A DNA stretch of 64,000 nt, from NCBI RefSeq assembly GCF_027587025.1, contig NZ_JAPPTI010000001.1, positions 186,001 through 250,000 on the forward strand. Reading direction: 5' to 3'. Shown piece by piece: positions 45,966-54,665 of this stretch. A model generated the notes under the pieces. That model was given only the letters and a program-made list of their open reading frames with translations, did not search any database and was not told the DNA's origin. A program made the translations under genes and the position numbers. This DNA comes from Vibrio sp. LaRot3. Lineage in GTDB: Bacteria > Pseudomonadota > Gammaproteobacteria > Enterobacterales > Vibrionaceae. Every line of letters starts with the position of its first letter. The first letter of the stretch is position 1.

Positions 45966-47996
45966 ATGAGCAAACTGTATGAGCTAGTCTCTGATTATCA
46001 ACCATCGGGTGATCAACCTACTGCAATCGCTAAGCTGCTTGATGGTTTAGACTCTGGCCTTGCCCATCAAACGTTACTCGGGGTTACGGGGTCAGGTAAA
46101 ACATTTACTTTGGCTAACGTGATAGCGACTGCTCAGCGTCCAGCCATCTTACTCGCGCCGAACAAAACCTTGGCGGCGCAGTTGTATGGCGAAATGAAGT
46201 CATTCTTTCCTAACAACGCAGTGGAATATTTCGTCTCGTACTATGACTATTATCAGCCAGAAGCGTATGTGCCAACCACGGATACCTTTATTGAAAAAGA
46301 CGCTTCCGTTAACGCGCATATTGAGCAGATGCGTTTGTCTGCGACCAAAGCACTGCTAGAGCGTAAAGACGCCATTATTGTCGCGTCGGTTTCTGCGATT
46401 TATGGTTTGGGCGACCCACAAGCCTATTTGCAGATGATGCTGCATATTCGTCGTGGCGACATTATGGATCAGCGCGATATTTTACGTCGCTTAGCTGAGC
46501 TGCAATACAGTCGTAATGATGTGGCATTCGAGCGAGGTCAGTTTCGAGTTCGTGGAGAAGTGATTGATATCTTCCCAGCAGAATCGGATCAAGACGCAGT
46601 TCGTATCGAGATGTTTGATGATGAGATCGACTGCATTAGCGTGTTCGATCCATTAACAGGTGCCATTAAGCAGCGCGATTTACCTCGTTATACGATTTAT
46701 CCAAAGACCCACTATGTTACGCCTAGAGAACGCATTCTCGATGCAGTAGAGAACATTAAAGTAGAGTTAGAACAGCGTAAACAGTATCTACTTGATAACA
46801 ATAAGCTGCTTGAAGAGCAGCGAATCAGTCAGCGCACTCAATTTGATATTGAGATGATGAATGAACTTGGCTTCTGCTCCGGTATCGAAAACTATTCCCG
46901 CTACTTAAGTGGTCGTAGTGAGGGTGAGCCGCCACCGACACTATTTGATTACTTACCTAATGATGGCTTATTGATCATTGATGAATCTCACGTCACCGTG
47001 CCACAAATTGGCGCGATGTTTAAAGGCGACCGCTCACGTAAAGAGACCTTGGTAGAGTTTGGCTTCCGCCTTCCTTCGGCACTGGACAACCGTCCACTGA
47101 AGTTTGAAGAGTTTGAATCTATTGCGCCGCAAACCATCTTTGTTTCGGCAACTCCGGGTAATTATGAGCTTGAAAAATCGGATGGCGATGTTGCCGATCA
47201 AGTTGTTCGCCCAACTGGCTTATTGGACCCGCAGCTAGAAGTACGTCCGGTTGCGACTCAAGTTGATGATTTGCTATCTGAGATCCGCATTCGAGCGGCG
47301 AAAGACGAGCGTGTTCTGGTGACGACATTGACCAAACGTATGGCAGAGGATTTGACTGAATACCTAACGGAACATGATGTGCGTGTTCGTTATCTGCACT
47401 CGGATATTGATACGGTAGAACGTGTAGAAATTATTCGCGACCTTCGCTTAGGTGAGTTTGATGTGTTAGTGGGTATTAACTTGCTGCGTGAAGGTTTGGA
47501 TATGCCGGAAGTGTCGCTGGTGGCCATTCTCGACGCTGACAAAGAAGGCTTCTTACGTTCGGAGCGTTCATTGATTCAGACTATCGGCCGTGCTGCGCGT
47601 AACGTTCAAGGTAAAGCGATTCTCTATGCGGATCGAATTACAGGCTCAATGAAGAAAGCGATGGATGAAACGAATCGTCGTCGTGAGAAACAACAAGCTT
47701 ATAACGAAGAGCAAGGTATTACCCCTCAAGCGCTTAAACGTAATATCAAAGATATTATGGAATTGGGTGATATTACCAAGTCGAAAAAGCAGCGTAACAA
47801 CAAGCAAGTACCATTGTCGAAAGTCGCTGAACCTTCACAAGACTATGCGGTGATGTCGCCTCAACAGCTAGAGAAAGAGATCAGCAAGCTAGAAGCGCAG
47901 ATGTATCAACATGCGCAAGACCTTGAGTTTGAATTGGCAGCGGCTAAGCGTGATGAGATTGAGAAGTTGCGAGCGCAGTTTATTTCCAACAGCTAG
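45966..47996 (+). CDS. uvrB: Excinuclease ABC subunit B
   Basis: A 676-residue helicase-like protein that verifies DNA damage and recruits UvrC in nucleotide excision repair. I start at ATG 45966 ([17 protein letters not shown]), because the 63 bases before it include the LexA box. The Walker A GVTGSGKT is at about residues 39-46, the damage-probing hairpin [12 protein letters not shown] at about 92-103, helicase motifs such as DESHVT and QTIGRAARN follow, and a UVR domain binding UvrC is at the C-terminus ([18 protein letters not shown]). The length matches E. coli UvrB (673). Confidence 0.98.
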   Translation: MSKLYELVSDYQPSGDQPTAIAKLLDGLDSGLAHQTLLGVTGSGKTFTLANVIATAQRPAILLAPNKTLAAQLYGEMKSFFPNNAVEYFVSYYDYYQPEAYVPTTDTFIEKDASVNAHIEQMRLSATKALLERKDAIIVASVSAIYGLGDPQAYLQMMLHIRRGDIMDQRDILRRLAELQYSRNDVAFERGQFRVRGEVIDIFPAESDQDAVRIEMFDDEIDCISVFDPLTGAIKQRDLPRYTIYPKTHYVTPRERILDAVENIKVELEQRKQYLLDNNKLLEEQRISQRTQFDIEMMNELGFCSGIENYSRYLSGRSEGEPPPTLFDYLPNDGLLIIDESHVTVPQIGAMFKGDRSRKETLVEFGFRLPSALDNRPLKFEEFESIAPQTIFVSATPGNYELEKSDGDVADQVVRPTGLLDPQLEVRPVATQVDDLLSEIRIRAAKDERVLVTTLTKRMAEDLTEYLTEHDVRVRYLHSDIDTVERVEIIRDLRLGEFDVLVGINLLREGLDMPEVSLVAILDADKEGFLRSERSLIQTIGRAARNVQGKAILYADRITGSMKKAMDETNRRREKQQAYNEEQGITPQALKRNIKDIMELGDITKSKKQRNNKQVPLSKVAEPSQDYAVMSPQQLEKEISKLEAQMYQHAQDLEFELAAAKRDEIEKLRAQFISNS

Positions 47997-48021
47997 ACGG
48001 CGTAAGGCGTGAATTTTAGGC

Positions 48022-48118
48022 AAAAAAATAGCCAATAGAAATTTGTTCTATTGGCTGATATTTGTGAATACTAAGTTCACTAACAACGTCAGTTGGCTAG
48101 GTGACCCTTGAGGGTCAC
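48022..48118 (-). ncRNA. qrr1: Quorum-regulatory small RNA Qrr1
   Basis: The minus strand carries the nearly invariant Qrr core GGGTCACCTAGCCAACTGAC followed by GTTGTTAGTGAA, the segment that pairs with luxR/hapR-type and aphA mRNAs. The 5' end begins with a short stem (TGACCCT/AGGGTCA). The 3' end is a rho-independent hairpin AGCCAATAGAA/TTCTATTGGCT followed by seven T. The length of about 97 bases is normal. It is divergent from luxO, the known location of qrr1. The RNA works with Hfq to set the level of the master quorum regulator. Confidence 0.95.
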
Positions 48119-48128
48119 TATACATATA

Positions 48129-48143
48129 GCATCATTCGTGCCA
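48129..48143 (-). promoter_or_regulatory. Sigma-54 promoter of qrr1
   Basis: Minus-strand TGGCAC, five bases, ATGC. The -12 C is 11 bases before the Qrr1 5' end, the correct distance. LuxO is a sigma-54 activator, so promoter and regulator fit. Confidence 0.9.
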
Positions 48144-48203
48144 GTTTTTGAAGCGGTTTTGGTGACGAATTTCAGCCTATTCCCCCCTTTTACAGAGTTT
48201 TAT

Positions 48204-48223
48204 TTGCAAATTGCAATGCGCAA
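48204..48223. promoter_or_regulatory. LuxO upstream activating sites
   Basis: TTGCA-AAT-TGCAA at 48204-48216 is an exact TTGCAN3TGCAA palindrome, and an overlapping TTGCA-ATG-CGCAA at 48211-48223 differs at one base. They lie about 60-80 bp upstream of the qrr1 -24 element and 47 bp before the luxO start, so LuxO can activate qrr1 and may affect its own gene from the same sites. Confidence 0.82.
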
Positions 48224-48269
48224 TGCAATGATTTAAACAAATTGCAAACGTTTAATCATTGGCTAGGTT

Positions 48270-49664
48270 ATGCAACATAATAATGAAACTCAAAAGTCCA
48301 AGTACCTATTAATGGTGGAAGATACCGTCTCCGTTGCGGCGCTGTATCGCTCGTATTTGACGCCTTTAGGGATTGATATCAACATCGTTGGCACTGGGCG
48401 TGAGGCCATTGAAAGCTTAAATTATCGCACTCCAGATCTGATCTTACTTGATTTACGACTTCCTGATATGACCGGCATGGACGTGCTGCATTCGGTCAAG
48501 CAACAGCGCCCGGACGTTCCTGTCATCTTTATGACCGCTCATGGCTCCATTGATACCGCAGTTGAAGCGATGCGCCATGGTGCGCAAGACTTTCTGATTA
48601 AGCCCTGTGAAGCCGACCGATTACGTGTCACGGTGAACAACGCGATTCGTAAAGCGACCAAGCTAAAAAATGAAGCCGATAATCCGGGTAACCAAAGCTA
48701 TCAAGGCTTTATCGGCAGTAGCCATACCATGCAGGCGGTCTATCGCACCATTGACTCTGCTGCGGCGAGTAAGGCGAGTATCTTCATTACGGGTGAAAGT
48801 GGTACCGGTAAAGAAGTGTGTGCTGAGGCGATTCACGCGGCCAGTAAGCGCGGAGATAAACCTTTTATCGCTATTAACTGTGCTGCGATTCCGAAAGACC
48901 TGATTGAGAGTGAGTTGTTCGGCCACGTAAAAGGTGCGTTTACTGGGGCAGCGACGGATAGACAAGGTGCGGCAGAGCTTGCTGATGGGGGAACGCTGTT
49001 CCTCGATGAGTTGTGTGAAATGGATTTGGATCTGCAAACCAAGTTATTACGCTTCATCCAAACTGGTACTTTTCAAAAGGTAGGCTCTTCAAAGATGAAG
49101 AGTGTGGATGTTCGCTTTGTTTGTGCAACCAACCGTGACCCATGGAAGGAAGTTCAGGAAGGACGATTCCGTGAAGATTTGTATTATCGCTTGTATGTTA
49201 TCCCTCTTCATTTGCCACCTTTACGTGAACGCGGCGAAGATGTCATTGAAATTGCATACTCCTTGCTAGGATTTATGTCCAAAGAGGAAGGCAAAGACTT
49301 TGTAAGGCTTGCCCCTGAGGTTGTGGAGCGATTCGCTCGTTATGAGTGGCCGGGTAATGTTCGTCAATTGCAAAACGTGTTGCGTAACGTGGTTGTACTG
49401 AATAAAGGCAAAGAAATTCAAATTGATATGTTGCCACCGCCACTAAATCAACCGAGTGATAATCCGATCACAGCCACCATTCAAGAGAGTGGTATTCTGT
49501 CTGTGCACGATATTTATCCTCTTTGGGTGACGGAAAAAAACGCGATAGAACAAGCGATTAAAGCGTGTGATGGTAATATCCCCAAAGCCGCGGGCTACTT
49601 AGATGTGAGTCCGTCTACTCTATATCGCAAGTTACAAGCATGGAATGCAAAGGAAACTCAGTAA
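48270..49664 (+). CDS. luxO: Quorum-sensing sigma-54 response regulator LuxO
   Basis: A 464-residue NtrC-type regulator. The receiver domain (about residues 12-125) has the phospho-acceptor aspartate D61 in [10 protein letters not shown], which equals D47 of the usual numbering if translation starts at M15 (48,312). The AAA+ domain has Walker A GESGTGKE, the sigma-54 contact loop [13 protein letters not shown] and Walker [11 protein letters not shown] Fis-type helix-turn-helix is at the C-terminus ([14 protein letters not shown]). Phosphorylated LuxO activates qrr genes at low cell density. The start is uncertain between 48,270 and 48,312; neither has a strong ribosome site. Confidence 0.97.
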   Translation: MQHNNETQKSKYLLMVEDTVSVAALYRSYLTPLGIDINIVGTGREAIESLNYRTPDLILLDLRLPDMTGMDVLHSVKQQRPDVPVIFMTAHGSIDTAVEAMRHGAQDFLIKPCEADRLRVTVNNAIRKATKLKNEADNPGNQSYQGFIGSSHTMQAVYRTIDSAAASKASIFITGESGTGKEVCAEAIHAASKRGDKPFIAINCAAIPKDLIESELFGHVKGAFTGAATDRQGAAELADGGTLFLDELCEMDLDLQTKLLRFIQTGTFQKVGSSKMKSVDVRFVCATNRDPWKEVQEGRFREDLYYRLYVIPLHLPPLRERGEDVIEIAYSLLGFMSKEEGKDFVRLAPEVVERFARYEWPGNVRQLQNVLRNVVVLNKGKEIQIDMLPPPLNQPSDNPITATIQESGILSVHDIYPLWVTEKNAIEQAIKACDGNIPKAAGYLDVSPSTLYRKLQAWNAKETQ

Positions 49665-49669
49665 TTGCT

Positions 49670-50008
49670 ATGGAAGTATTAAACTCAGTTAAAGTCGAAC
49701 AATTGGGCAGTGAAATAGGCGTGGACAATGTGCCTATTTTATTGGAGATTTTCTTGGGCGAATTGGCACAATACATTGCCAATTTGCAACAATGCCCGTC
49801 GAATCAAGATGAGTACTTACGTGAGATAAGTCATGCGCTTAAAAGTAGTGCGGCGAGTTTTGGTGCAGAAGCATTATGCGCATTAGCCAATGAATATGAT
49901 GCGGTAGGGAAGGCGGGTCAATTGCTGAATACAGATCAGCATAAGCAACAAATGCTATCGCTGCTCAATGAGACAGAGCAGCGATATAAAGATTTACTCA
50001 GCCAATAA
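49670..50008 (+). CDS. luxU: Phosphorelay protein LuxU
   Basis: A 112-residue histidine phosphotransferase that passes phosphate from the LuxN/LuxQ/CqsS-type sensor kinases to LuxO. The active histidine is H55 in REISHALKSSAASFGA. I chose ATG 49670, 5 bases after the luxO stop; a longer frame beginning inside luxO would add ten unrelated residues. The gene overlaps the 3' end of the convergent YvcK-family gene by 15 bases. Confidence 0.95.
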   Translation: MEVLNSVKVEQLGSEIGVDNVPILLEIFLGELAQYIANLQQCPSNQDEYLREISHALKSSAASFGAEALCALANEYDAVGKAGQLLNTDQHKQQMLSLLNETEQRYKDLLSQ

Positions 50009-50881
50009 ATCAATAATGGCTTGATGGAGCTTGTCGCGGTCATGTCGCCAATCGCGATTGGGTGACGCTAACTCGGTGGTGATGCAATTCCACTCTTGCA
50101 GTTCAGGGTGTGGAGTATCACCAAGAACCACGTCTAGTTTTCGCCCATAACAAGCTCGCTCGCACCACTCTAGTTTTTCTTGCAACGTCATTCGACCCGC
50201 AGGTCCATATTCAGGCGATAAGTTTTCAACAAACACCAACTGTGCAGTAGCATTGTTGCAGATCGCTCGACCGACTTCTGGTAACAGCAGTGGTGGCATG
50301 ACGCTGGTTAAGAAACTACCCGGGCCGAGAATGATCATATCGGCTTGCTCAATCGCCATCACCCCTTCTTTCGTCGCGGGGACTTCTGGCTCAAGGTCTA
50401 GACGCAACAAGTCTTGCGTCATTTCATCAACGCTGGTTTCGCCGGTAACCCATTTGCCTTCTTTCGACAGTGCTTTGAGATCAGATGGATGCTCAGACAT
50501 AGGGACAATGTTGACATCGACCTTAAGCATATTGCGGATCAGATTGATGGCATCTAATGGACGAACAGATAAGTTATCCAAAGCGGTAAGCATGAGGTTA
50601 CCTAGGTTGTGGCCATCCAGTTCGCCAGCGCCTTTGAAACGGTATTCGAACATCATTGAACTGATCGAAGGCTCAGTGATGAGCTGATTAACGCAGTTGC
50701 GCATATCACCCCAAGCGATGCCACCTTGGCAATGACGAATACGACCAGTTGAACCGCCGTTGTCGGTGGTCGTCACAATGCCGGTAGCATTGCTAGAGAA
50801 ATCATTCAGCGCAGCAAGCATGCGTCCGAGGCCGTGGCCGCCGCCAATCGCGACCACTTTGTTTTTACGATATACACTCAT
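49994..50881 (-). CDS. YvcK/YbhK-family gluconeogenesis factor-like protein
   Basis: A 295-residue protein of the CofD/YvcK superfamily. The N-terminal VVAIGGGHGLGRMLAAL, then TTTDNGGSTGRIR and DGHNLGNLML, are the nucleotide-binding blocks of the family. B. subtilis YvcK binds UDP-sugars and is needed for growth on gluconeogenic carbon and for cell shape; E. coli YbhK is the closest enteric relative and lies next to moaA, as here. The promoter must be in the 316-bp gap shared with moaA. Confidence 0.9.
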   Translation of the reverse strand: MSVYRKNKVVAIGGGHGLGRMLAALNDFSSNATGIVTTTDNGGSTGRIRHCQGGIAWGDMRNCVNQLITEPSISSMMFEYRFKGAGELDGHNLGNLMLTALDNLSVRPLDAINLIRNMLKVDVNIVPMSEHPSDLKALSKEGKWVTGETSVDEMTQDLLRLDLEPEVPATKEGVMAIEQADMIILGPGSFLTSVMPPLLLPEVGRAICNNATAQLVFVENLSPEYGPAGRMTLQEKLEWCERACYGRKLDVVLGDTPHPELQEWNCITTELASPNRDWRHDRDKLHQAIIDLLAE

Positions 50882-51059
50882 TAGTTTTTTCTTATTTTGT
50901 CATATCCATCTACAATTTAAGTTATTCCATTTACTACTTGTACTCAATAGTAGGTAATTTGCGCCCAAAGCACGATTTTTTCGCCGAGAGGGTGGAATCA
51001 CTTACAATTATTAAGTATTTTATCGGTCAGCTACTGTTGATTCTGAAGGGTTTATCCCA

Positions 51060-51197
51060 TTCGTTGATTGCAACAGTTGCCATAACTCCGAGCTCTATTC
51101 GCTAAGTTCCCATGAATAAGCGCATAAAGCCAGTGACAAGTTGTCACAAGGGCATAATTGGAAATGATTATGCCTCCCGTGTTTGGAAAGGTGTTCC
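51060..51197 (+). promoter_or_regulatory. Probable molybdenum cofactor (Moco) riboswitch leader of moaA
   Basis: The gap upstream of moaA ends in a structured leader: an 8-bp hairpin GGCATAAT/ATTATGCC (51151-51174), then CTCCCGTGTTTGGAAAGG leading into the ribosome site. Upstream is a perfect palindrome GTGACAA-G-TTGTCAC (51133-51147). E. coli moaA is controlled by a Moco-sensing RNA at this place, and the GCCTCCC...GGAAAGG arrangement resembles my memory of that motif. The exact boundaries are estimates; a covariance model search would decide. Confidence 0.55.
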
Positions 51198-52187
51198 GTG
51201 GCGCAACAATTAGAAGATAAATTTCATCGCAAGTTTTATTACTTGCGTCTCTCCGTTACAGACGTTTGTAACTTTAAATGTACCTATTGTTTACCTGATG
51301 GCTATAAGCCTTCGGGACAGAAAAACTCGTCTTTTTTATCCCTACCAGAAATCAAACGTGTCGTTAGAGCGTTTGCTGATTGTGGTACGTCGAAAGTTCG
51401 TATCACCGGTGGTGAACCGAGTTTACGTAAAGACTTTACTGACATTATTGCCACGGTAGCCAATACCGATGGTATCCGAAAAGTCGCGACAACCACCAAT
51501 GGTTATCGCATGGAAAAACAAGTCAGCGAGTGGAAACAAGCTGGCCTTACGCACATCAATGTCAGTGTCGATAGCCTCGACCCACGCCTTTTCCACCAAA
51601 TCACGGGTGAAAACAAATTTAATCAAGTGATGGCGGGCATCGACCGTGCATTTGAGGTTGGCTACAAGCAAATTAAAGTAAATGTGGTATTGATGAAGCA
51701 TTTCAACGCGCATCAATTGCCGCAGTTCTTAGAATGGATTAAACATCGCCCAATTCAGCTGCGTTTTATTGAGCTGATGCAAACAGGTGAGATGGACGAT
51801 TTATTTAAAGAACACCATGTATCAGGTGTTGCGATTCGTAACCAGTTAATGGCGCAAGGTTGGTTATTGAAAGTGCGCGAAAAAAATGACGGCCCGGCTC
51901 AAGTCTTCTTCCACCCGGATTATGAAGGCGAAATCGGCCTGATCATGCCGTATGAGAAAGGCTTTTGTGAAAGCTGTAACCGACTGCGCGTATCAGCATT
52001 GGGTAAACTGCATTTATGCTTGTTTGGCGACCATGGTGTCGAGTTACGAGACTTGCTTGAGCACGATAGCCAAGAGCCACAATTGATTCAACGAATCCAA
52101 GATCAGCTGCAAACCAAATCGGTGAGCCATTTCCTTCATGATGGTAACTCCGGCATGACGCCACATTTGGCGTCGATTGGCGGCTAA
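51198..52187 (+). CDS. moaA: GTP 3',8-cyclase (molybdopterin synthesis protein A)
   Basis: A 329-residue radical-SAM enzyme that converts GTP to 3',8-cyclo-GTP, the first step of molybdenum cofactor synthesis. The GTG at 51198 is chosen because GGAAAGG lies 6 bases upstream and the length equals the E. coli protein. The SAM-cluster cysteines are C24, C28 and C31 (CNFKCTYC), the second cluster is in [18 protein letters not shown], and the C-terminus ends in the required GG. First gene of moaABCDE. Confidence 0.97.
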   Translation: MAQQLEDKFHRKFYYLRLSVTDVCNFKCTYCLPDGYKPSGQKNSSFLSLPEIKRVVRAFADCGTSKVRITGGEPSLRKDFTDIIATVANTDGIRKVATTTNGYRMEKQVSEWKQAGLTHINVSVDSLDPRLFHQITGENKFNQVMAGIDRAFEVGYKQIKVNVVLMKHFNAHQLPQFLEWIKHRPIQLRFIELMQTGEMDDLFKEHHVSGVAIRNQLMAQGWLLKVREKNDGPAQVFFHPDYEGEIGLIMPYEKGFCESCNRLRVSALGKLHLCLFGDHGVELRDLLEHDSQEPQLIQRIQDQLQTKSVSHFLHDGNSGMTPHLASIGG

Positions 52188-52255
52188 TCAACTTTCCAGT
52201 TAACTTGTGCCAGGTAGATGGCAGACAATAAATATCATAATAGGTAGGTGAGTAC

Positions 52256-52768
52256 ATGGGTCATGCAGAGAGCAAGTTCCAACCAGCAAACATCGCAGTT
52301 CTAACCGTTTCAGATACACGTACTGAAGAAAACGATACGTCAGGTGGCTACTTAGTTGAACAAGCTAAAGAGGCCGGTCATAACGTTGTTGATAAGCAAA
52401 TCGTTATTGATGACATGTACAAAATTCGTGCGATTGTGTCGCAATGGATCGCGGATGAAAATGTTCAAGCGGTGATGATTACTGGTGGTACTGGTTTTAC
52501 TTCTCGTGACAGCACTCCGGAAGCACTAAAACCATTGTTTGATAAAGAAGTGGAAGGTTTTGGTGAGCTGTTCCGTATGGTTTCTTATGAAGAAATCGGC
52601 ACTTCAACTATTCAATCTCGTGCGATTGCGGGTTTTGCTAACCACACTGTGATTTTCGCCATGCCGGGTTCAACGGGTGCTTGTCGTACGGGTTGGACAA
52701 AAATCATCAAGCAACAACTTGATGCGAGCCACCGCCCTTGTAACTTCATGCCGCATCTAGCGGTTTAA
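52256..52768 (+). CDS. moaB: Molybdenum cofactor biosynthesis protein B
   Basis: A 170-residue MogA/MoaB-fold protein that binds molybdopterin and is related to the adenylyltransferases. Diagnostic blocks are VLTVSDTRTEENDTSGGYLV near the N-terminus, MITGGTGFTSRDSTPEAL (about residues 77-94) and AMPGSTGACRTGWTKII near the C-terminus. It is 68 bp after moaA. The length matches E. coli MoaB (170). The role of MoaB in enteric bacteria is not fully settled because MogA carries out adenylation there. Confidence 0.96.
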   Translation: MGHAESKFQPANIAVLTVSDTRTEENDTSGGYLVEQAKEAGHNVVDKQIVIDDMYKIRAIVSQWIADENVQAVMITGGTGFTSRDSTPEALKPLFDKEVEGFGELFRMVSYEEIGTSTIQSRAIAGFANHTVIFAMPGSTGACRTGWTKIIKQQLDASHRPCNFMPHLAV

Positions 52769-52780
52769 GCTGGGGGACGC

Positions 52781-53260
52781 ATGAGCCAATTTACTCATAT
52801 CAATGCCTCTGGCGAAGCGAACATGGTCGATGTATCTGCTAAAGCTGAAACCGTGCGTGAAGCACGTGCCGAAGCTTTCGTGCACATGGCGCCTGAAACG
52901 CTCAATCTGATTACCTCTGGGCAACACCACAAAGGTGATGTGTTCGCAACAGCCCGCATTGCGGGTATTCAAGCGGCGAAAAAAACATGGGATCTGATTC
53001 CGCTGTGCCATCCATTGTTGCTTTCTAAAGTCGAAGTCCAGTTAGAAGCGATCGAAGCTGAAAACATGGTTCGTATTGAATCTGTTTGTAAACTTGCCGG
53101 TAAAACGGGTGTCGAGATGGAAGCATTAACAGCTGCATCTGTTGCCGCTTTGACGATTTACGATATGTGTAAAGCCGTGCAAAAAGATATGGTGATTGGC
53201 CAAGTACGCTTGCTAGAGAAAACCGGTGGTAAATCGGGTCACTTCAAGGTGGATGCATGA
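52781..53260 (+). CDS. moaC: Cyclic pyranopterin monophosphate synthase
   Basis: A 159-residue enzyme that rearranges the MoaA product to cyclic pyranopterin monophosphate. The motifs [18 protein letters not shown] (about residues 66-83) and [23 protein letters not shown] (about residues 109-131) are characteristic, and KTGGKSGHF is near the C-terminus. It is 12 bp after moaB and overlaps moaD by 4 bases (ATGA). Confidence 0.97.
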   Translation: MSQFTHINASGEANMVDVSAKAETVREARAEAFVHMAPETLNLITSGQHHKGDVFATARIAGIQAAKKTWDLIPLCHPLLLSKVEVQLEAIEAENMVRIESVCKLAGKTGVEMEALTAASVAALTIYDMCKAVQKDMVIGQVRLLEKTGGKSGHFKVDA

Positions 53261-53502
53261 TTAAAGTTTTATTCTTCGCTCAAACTCGCGAATTGGTTGG
53301 TATTGATGAACTAGAGCTTGATGGCGAGTTTGCTACGGTAGAAGCGATTCGCGCTCACTTATCTCAACAAGAAGGTAAGTGGGATCTTGCATTAGAGCCG
53401 GGTAAGCTACTCGCCGCTGTGAATCAGTCAATTGTCCCGCTAGAGCATCCTGTGACTCAGGGTGATGAAGTGGCATTCTTCCCGCCAGTTACCGGAGGTT
53501 AA
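53257..53502 (+). CDS. moaD: Molybdopterin synthase sulfur carrier subunit
   Basis: An 81-residue ubiquitin-fold protein whose C-terminal double glycine (PPVTGG) is adenylated and thiocarboxylated to donate sulfur to the MoaE active site. The length equals that of E. coli MoaD (81). Its start overlaps the moaC stop. The codons for the last glycines supply the GGAGG ribosome site of moaE. Confidence 0.96.
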   Translation: MIKVLFFAQTRELVGIDELELDGEFATVEAIRAHLSQQEGKWDLALEPGKLLAAVNQSIVPLEHPVTQGDEVAFFPPVTGG

Positions 53503-53503
53503 T

Positions 53504-53959
53504 ATGGACTCTCGCGTAGCTGTAATGGTGGAAGACTTTGATGTTGGCGCTGAGTATCAACAGTTAGCTCAGGGCAGTGCATCAGGCGCAGTAGTGACGT
53601 TTGTTGGTAAAGTGCGTGATATGAACCTTGGCGATAATGTCACGGGTTTGTCATTGGAACACTACCCGGGCATGACTGAAAAAGCCTTAGCTGAAATTTG
53701 TGACGAAGCTGAAAAGCGTTGGCCATTGCAGGGTGTGCGTGTGATCCACCGTGTGGGCGATTTGGACATCGGTGATCAAATTGTCTTCGTCGGCGTGGCA
53801 AGTGCTCACCGAGGTGCTGCGTTTGAGGCGTGCGAATTTGTGATGGATTACTTGAAGACCAAAGCGCCATTTTGGAAGAAAGAGCGCACGACAGAATCAA
53901 CACGCTGGGTAGATTCTCGTGAGTCTGATGCCAAAGCCGCGGAGCGCTGGCAGCAATAA
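53504..53959 (+). CDS. moaE: Molybdopterin synthase catalytic subunit
   Basis: A 151-residue large subunit of molybdopterin synthase. I start at 53504 (MDSRVAVMVEDFDVG), one base after the moaD stop and 8 bases after GGAGG; a longer frame starting within moaD would add 14 residues. Conserved SGAVVTFVGKVRDMN, LEHYPGMTEKAL, HRVGDLDIGDQIV and TKAPFWKKE (with the active-site lysines) are present. The length matches E. coli MoaE (150). Last gene of the moa operon. Confidence 0.97.
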   Translation: MDSRVAVMVEDFDVGAEYQQLAQGSASGAVVTFVGKVRDMNLGDNVTGLSLEHYPGMTEKALAEICDEAEKRWPLQGVRVIHRVGDLDIGDQIVFVGVASAHRGAAFEACEFVMDYLKTKAPFWKKERTTESTRWVDSRESDAKAAERWQQ

Positions 53960-53984
53960 TCTATCCCCAAAAAAATATCGGTAT

Positions 53985-54018
53985 AAACGGCCATCAGAGT
54001 GATCTGATGGCCGTTTTT
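53985..54018 (+). terminator. Terminator of the moa operon
   Basis: A 13-bp stem AAACGGCCATCAG/CTGATGGCCGTTT with a 6-base loop, then a T run. Confidence 0.9.
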
Positions 54019-54181
54019 GTTTGTGGTGATTGGTTTTACCTATCAGAAAAATTGTTGCTTTCCATTTAGTAAAATCAAGAAATTAGACGACACTTAAGGA
54101 AAGGGATAAATCTCTCAATATTCAAATTTACTGGAATAACCAAGCAAGTGGTCAATGTCGGTTGCACAAAAGGAGACAAAC

Positions 54182-54598
54182 ATGGAATCACTAAAAGTAA
54201 AAGATTATATGACGCTACAAGCGGTGACTTTTAAACCAGAAATGTCACTCAGTGCAGCACTCGATAAAGTGATGGGGTCAGATTATTTAGGTGGGCCTGT
54301 AATCAACGACAAAAAAGAAGTCATTGGTTTTCTATCAGGTCAGGATTTGTTAGAAAAGTTGATTAAAGTGAGTTACTTCTGTCAGGATACGCATATTGTG
54401 AGTGATTGTATGCATCCTGAAGTGCTTTCAGTCTCGCCAGAGATGAACATCATAGAACTGGCAGAGATGATGAAGATAGGGAAACCGAAAGTGTACCCGG
54501 TGATCGATAATGGTCGATTAGTGGGGATTATTACTCGCAAAGATGTGCTGAGAGCGATAGCGAAAAACATCGATGCGTGTTTTAAGCATCCGGTGTAG
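54182..54598 (+). CDS. CBS-domain-pair protein
   Basis: A 138-residue stand-alone Bateman module. The start at 54182 has AAAGGAG 8 bases upstream; an in-frame ATG 27 bases earlier lacks a ribosome site. CBS 1 covers about residues 8-65 (KDYMTLQAVTFKPEMSL, VIGFLSGQDLL) and CBS 2 about residues 73-130 (MHPEVLSVSPEMNI, LVGIITRKDVLRAI). Such modules bind adenine nucleotides. No enzymatic or transport domain is attached. A weak hairpin (54615-54633) follows the gene, and a MATE transporter gene starts 67 bp later. The partner is unknown. Confidence 0.88.
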   Translation: MESLKVKDYMTLQAVTFKPEMSLSAALDKVMGSDYLGGPVINDKKEVIGFLSGQDLLEKLIKVSYFCQDTHIVSDCMHPEVLSVSPEMNIIELAEMMKIGKPKVYPVIDNGRLVGIITRKDVLRAIAKNIDACFKHPV

Positions 54599-54614
54599 AA
54601 TGGCATACGGACAG

Positions 54615-54641
54615 AAGGCGCGCAAAGCGCCTTTTGTGTTT
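54615..54641 (+). terminator. Weak terminator after the CBS-domain gene
   Basis: AAGGCGC-GCAAA-GCGCCTT followed by TTGTGTTTT. Confidence 0.6.
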
Positions 54642-54665
54642 TCTACGAAGTAAAAAGAGACAGTG

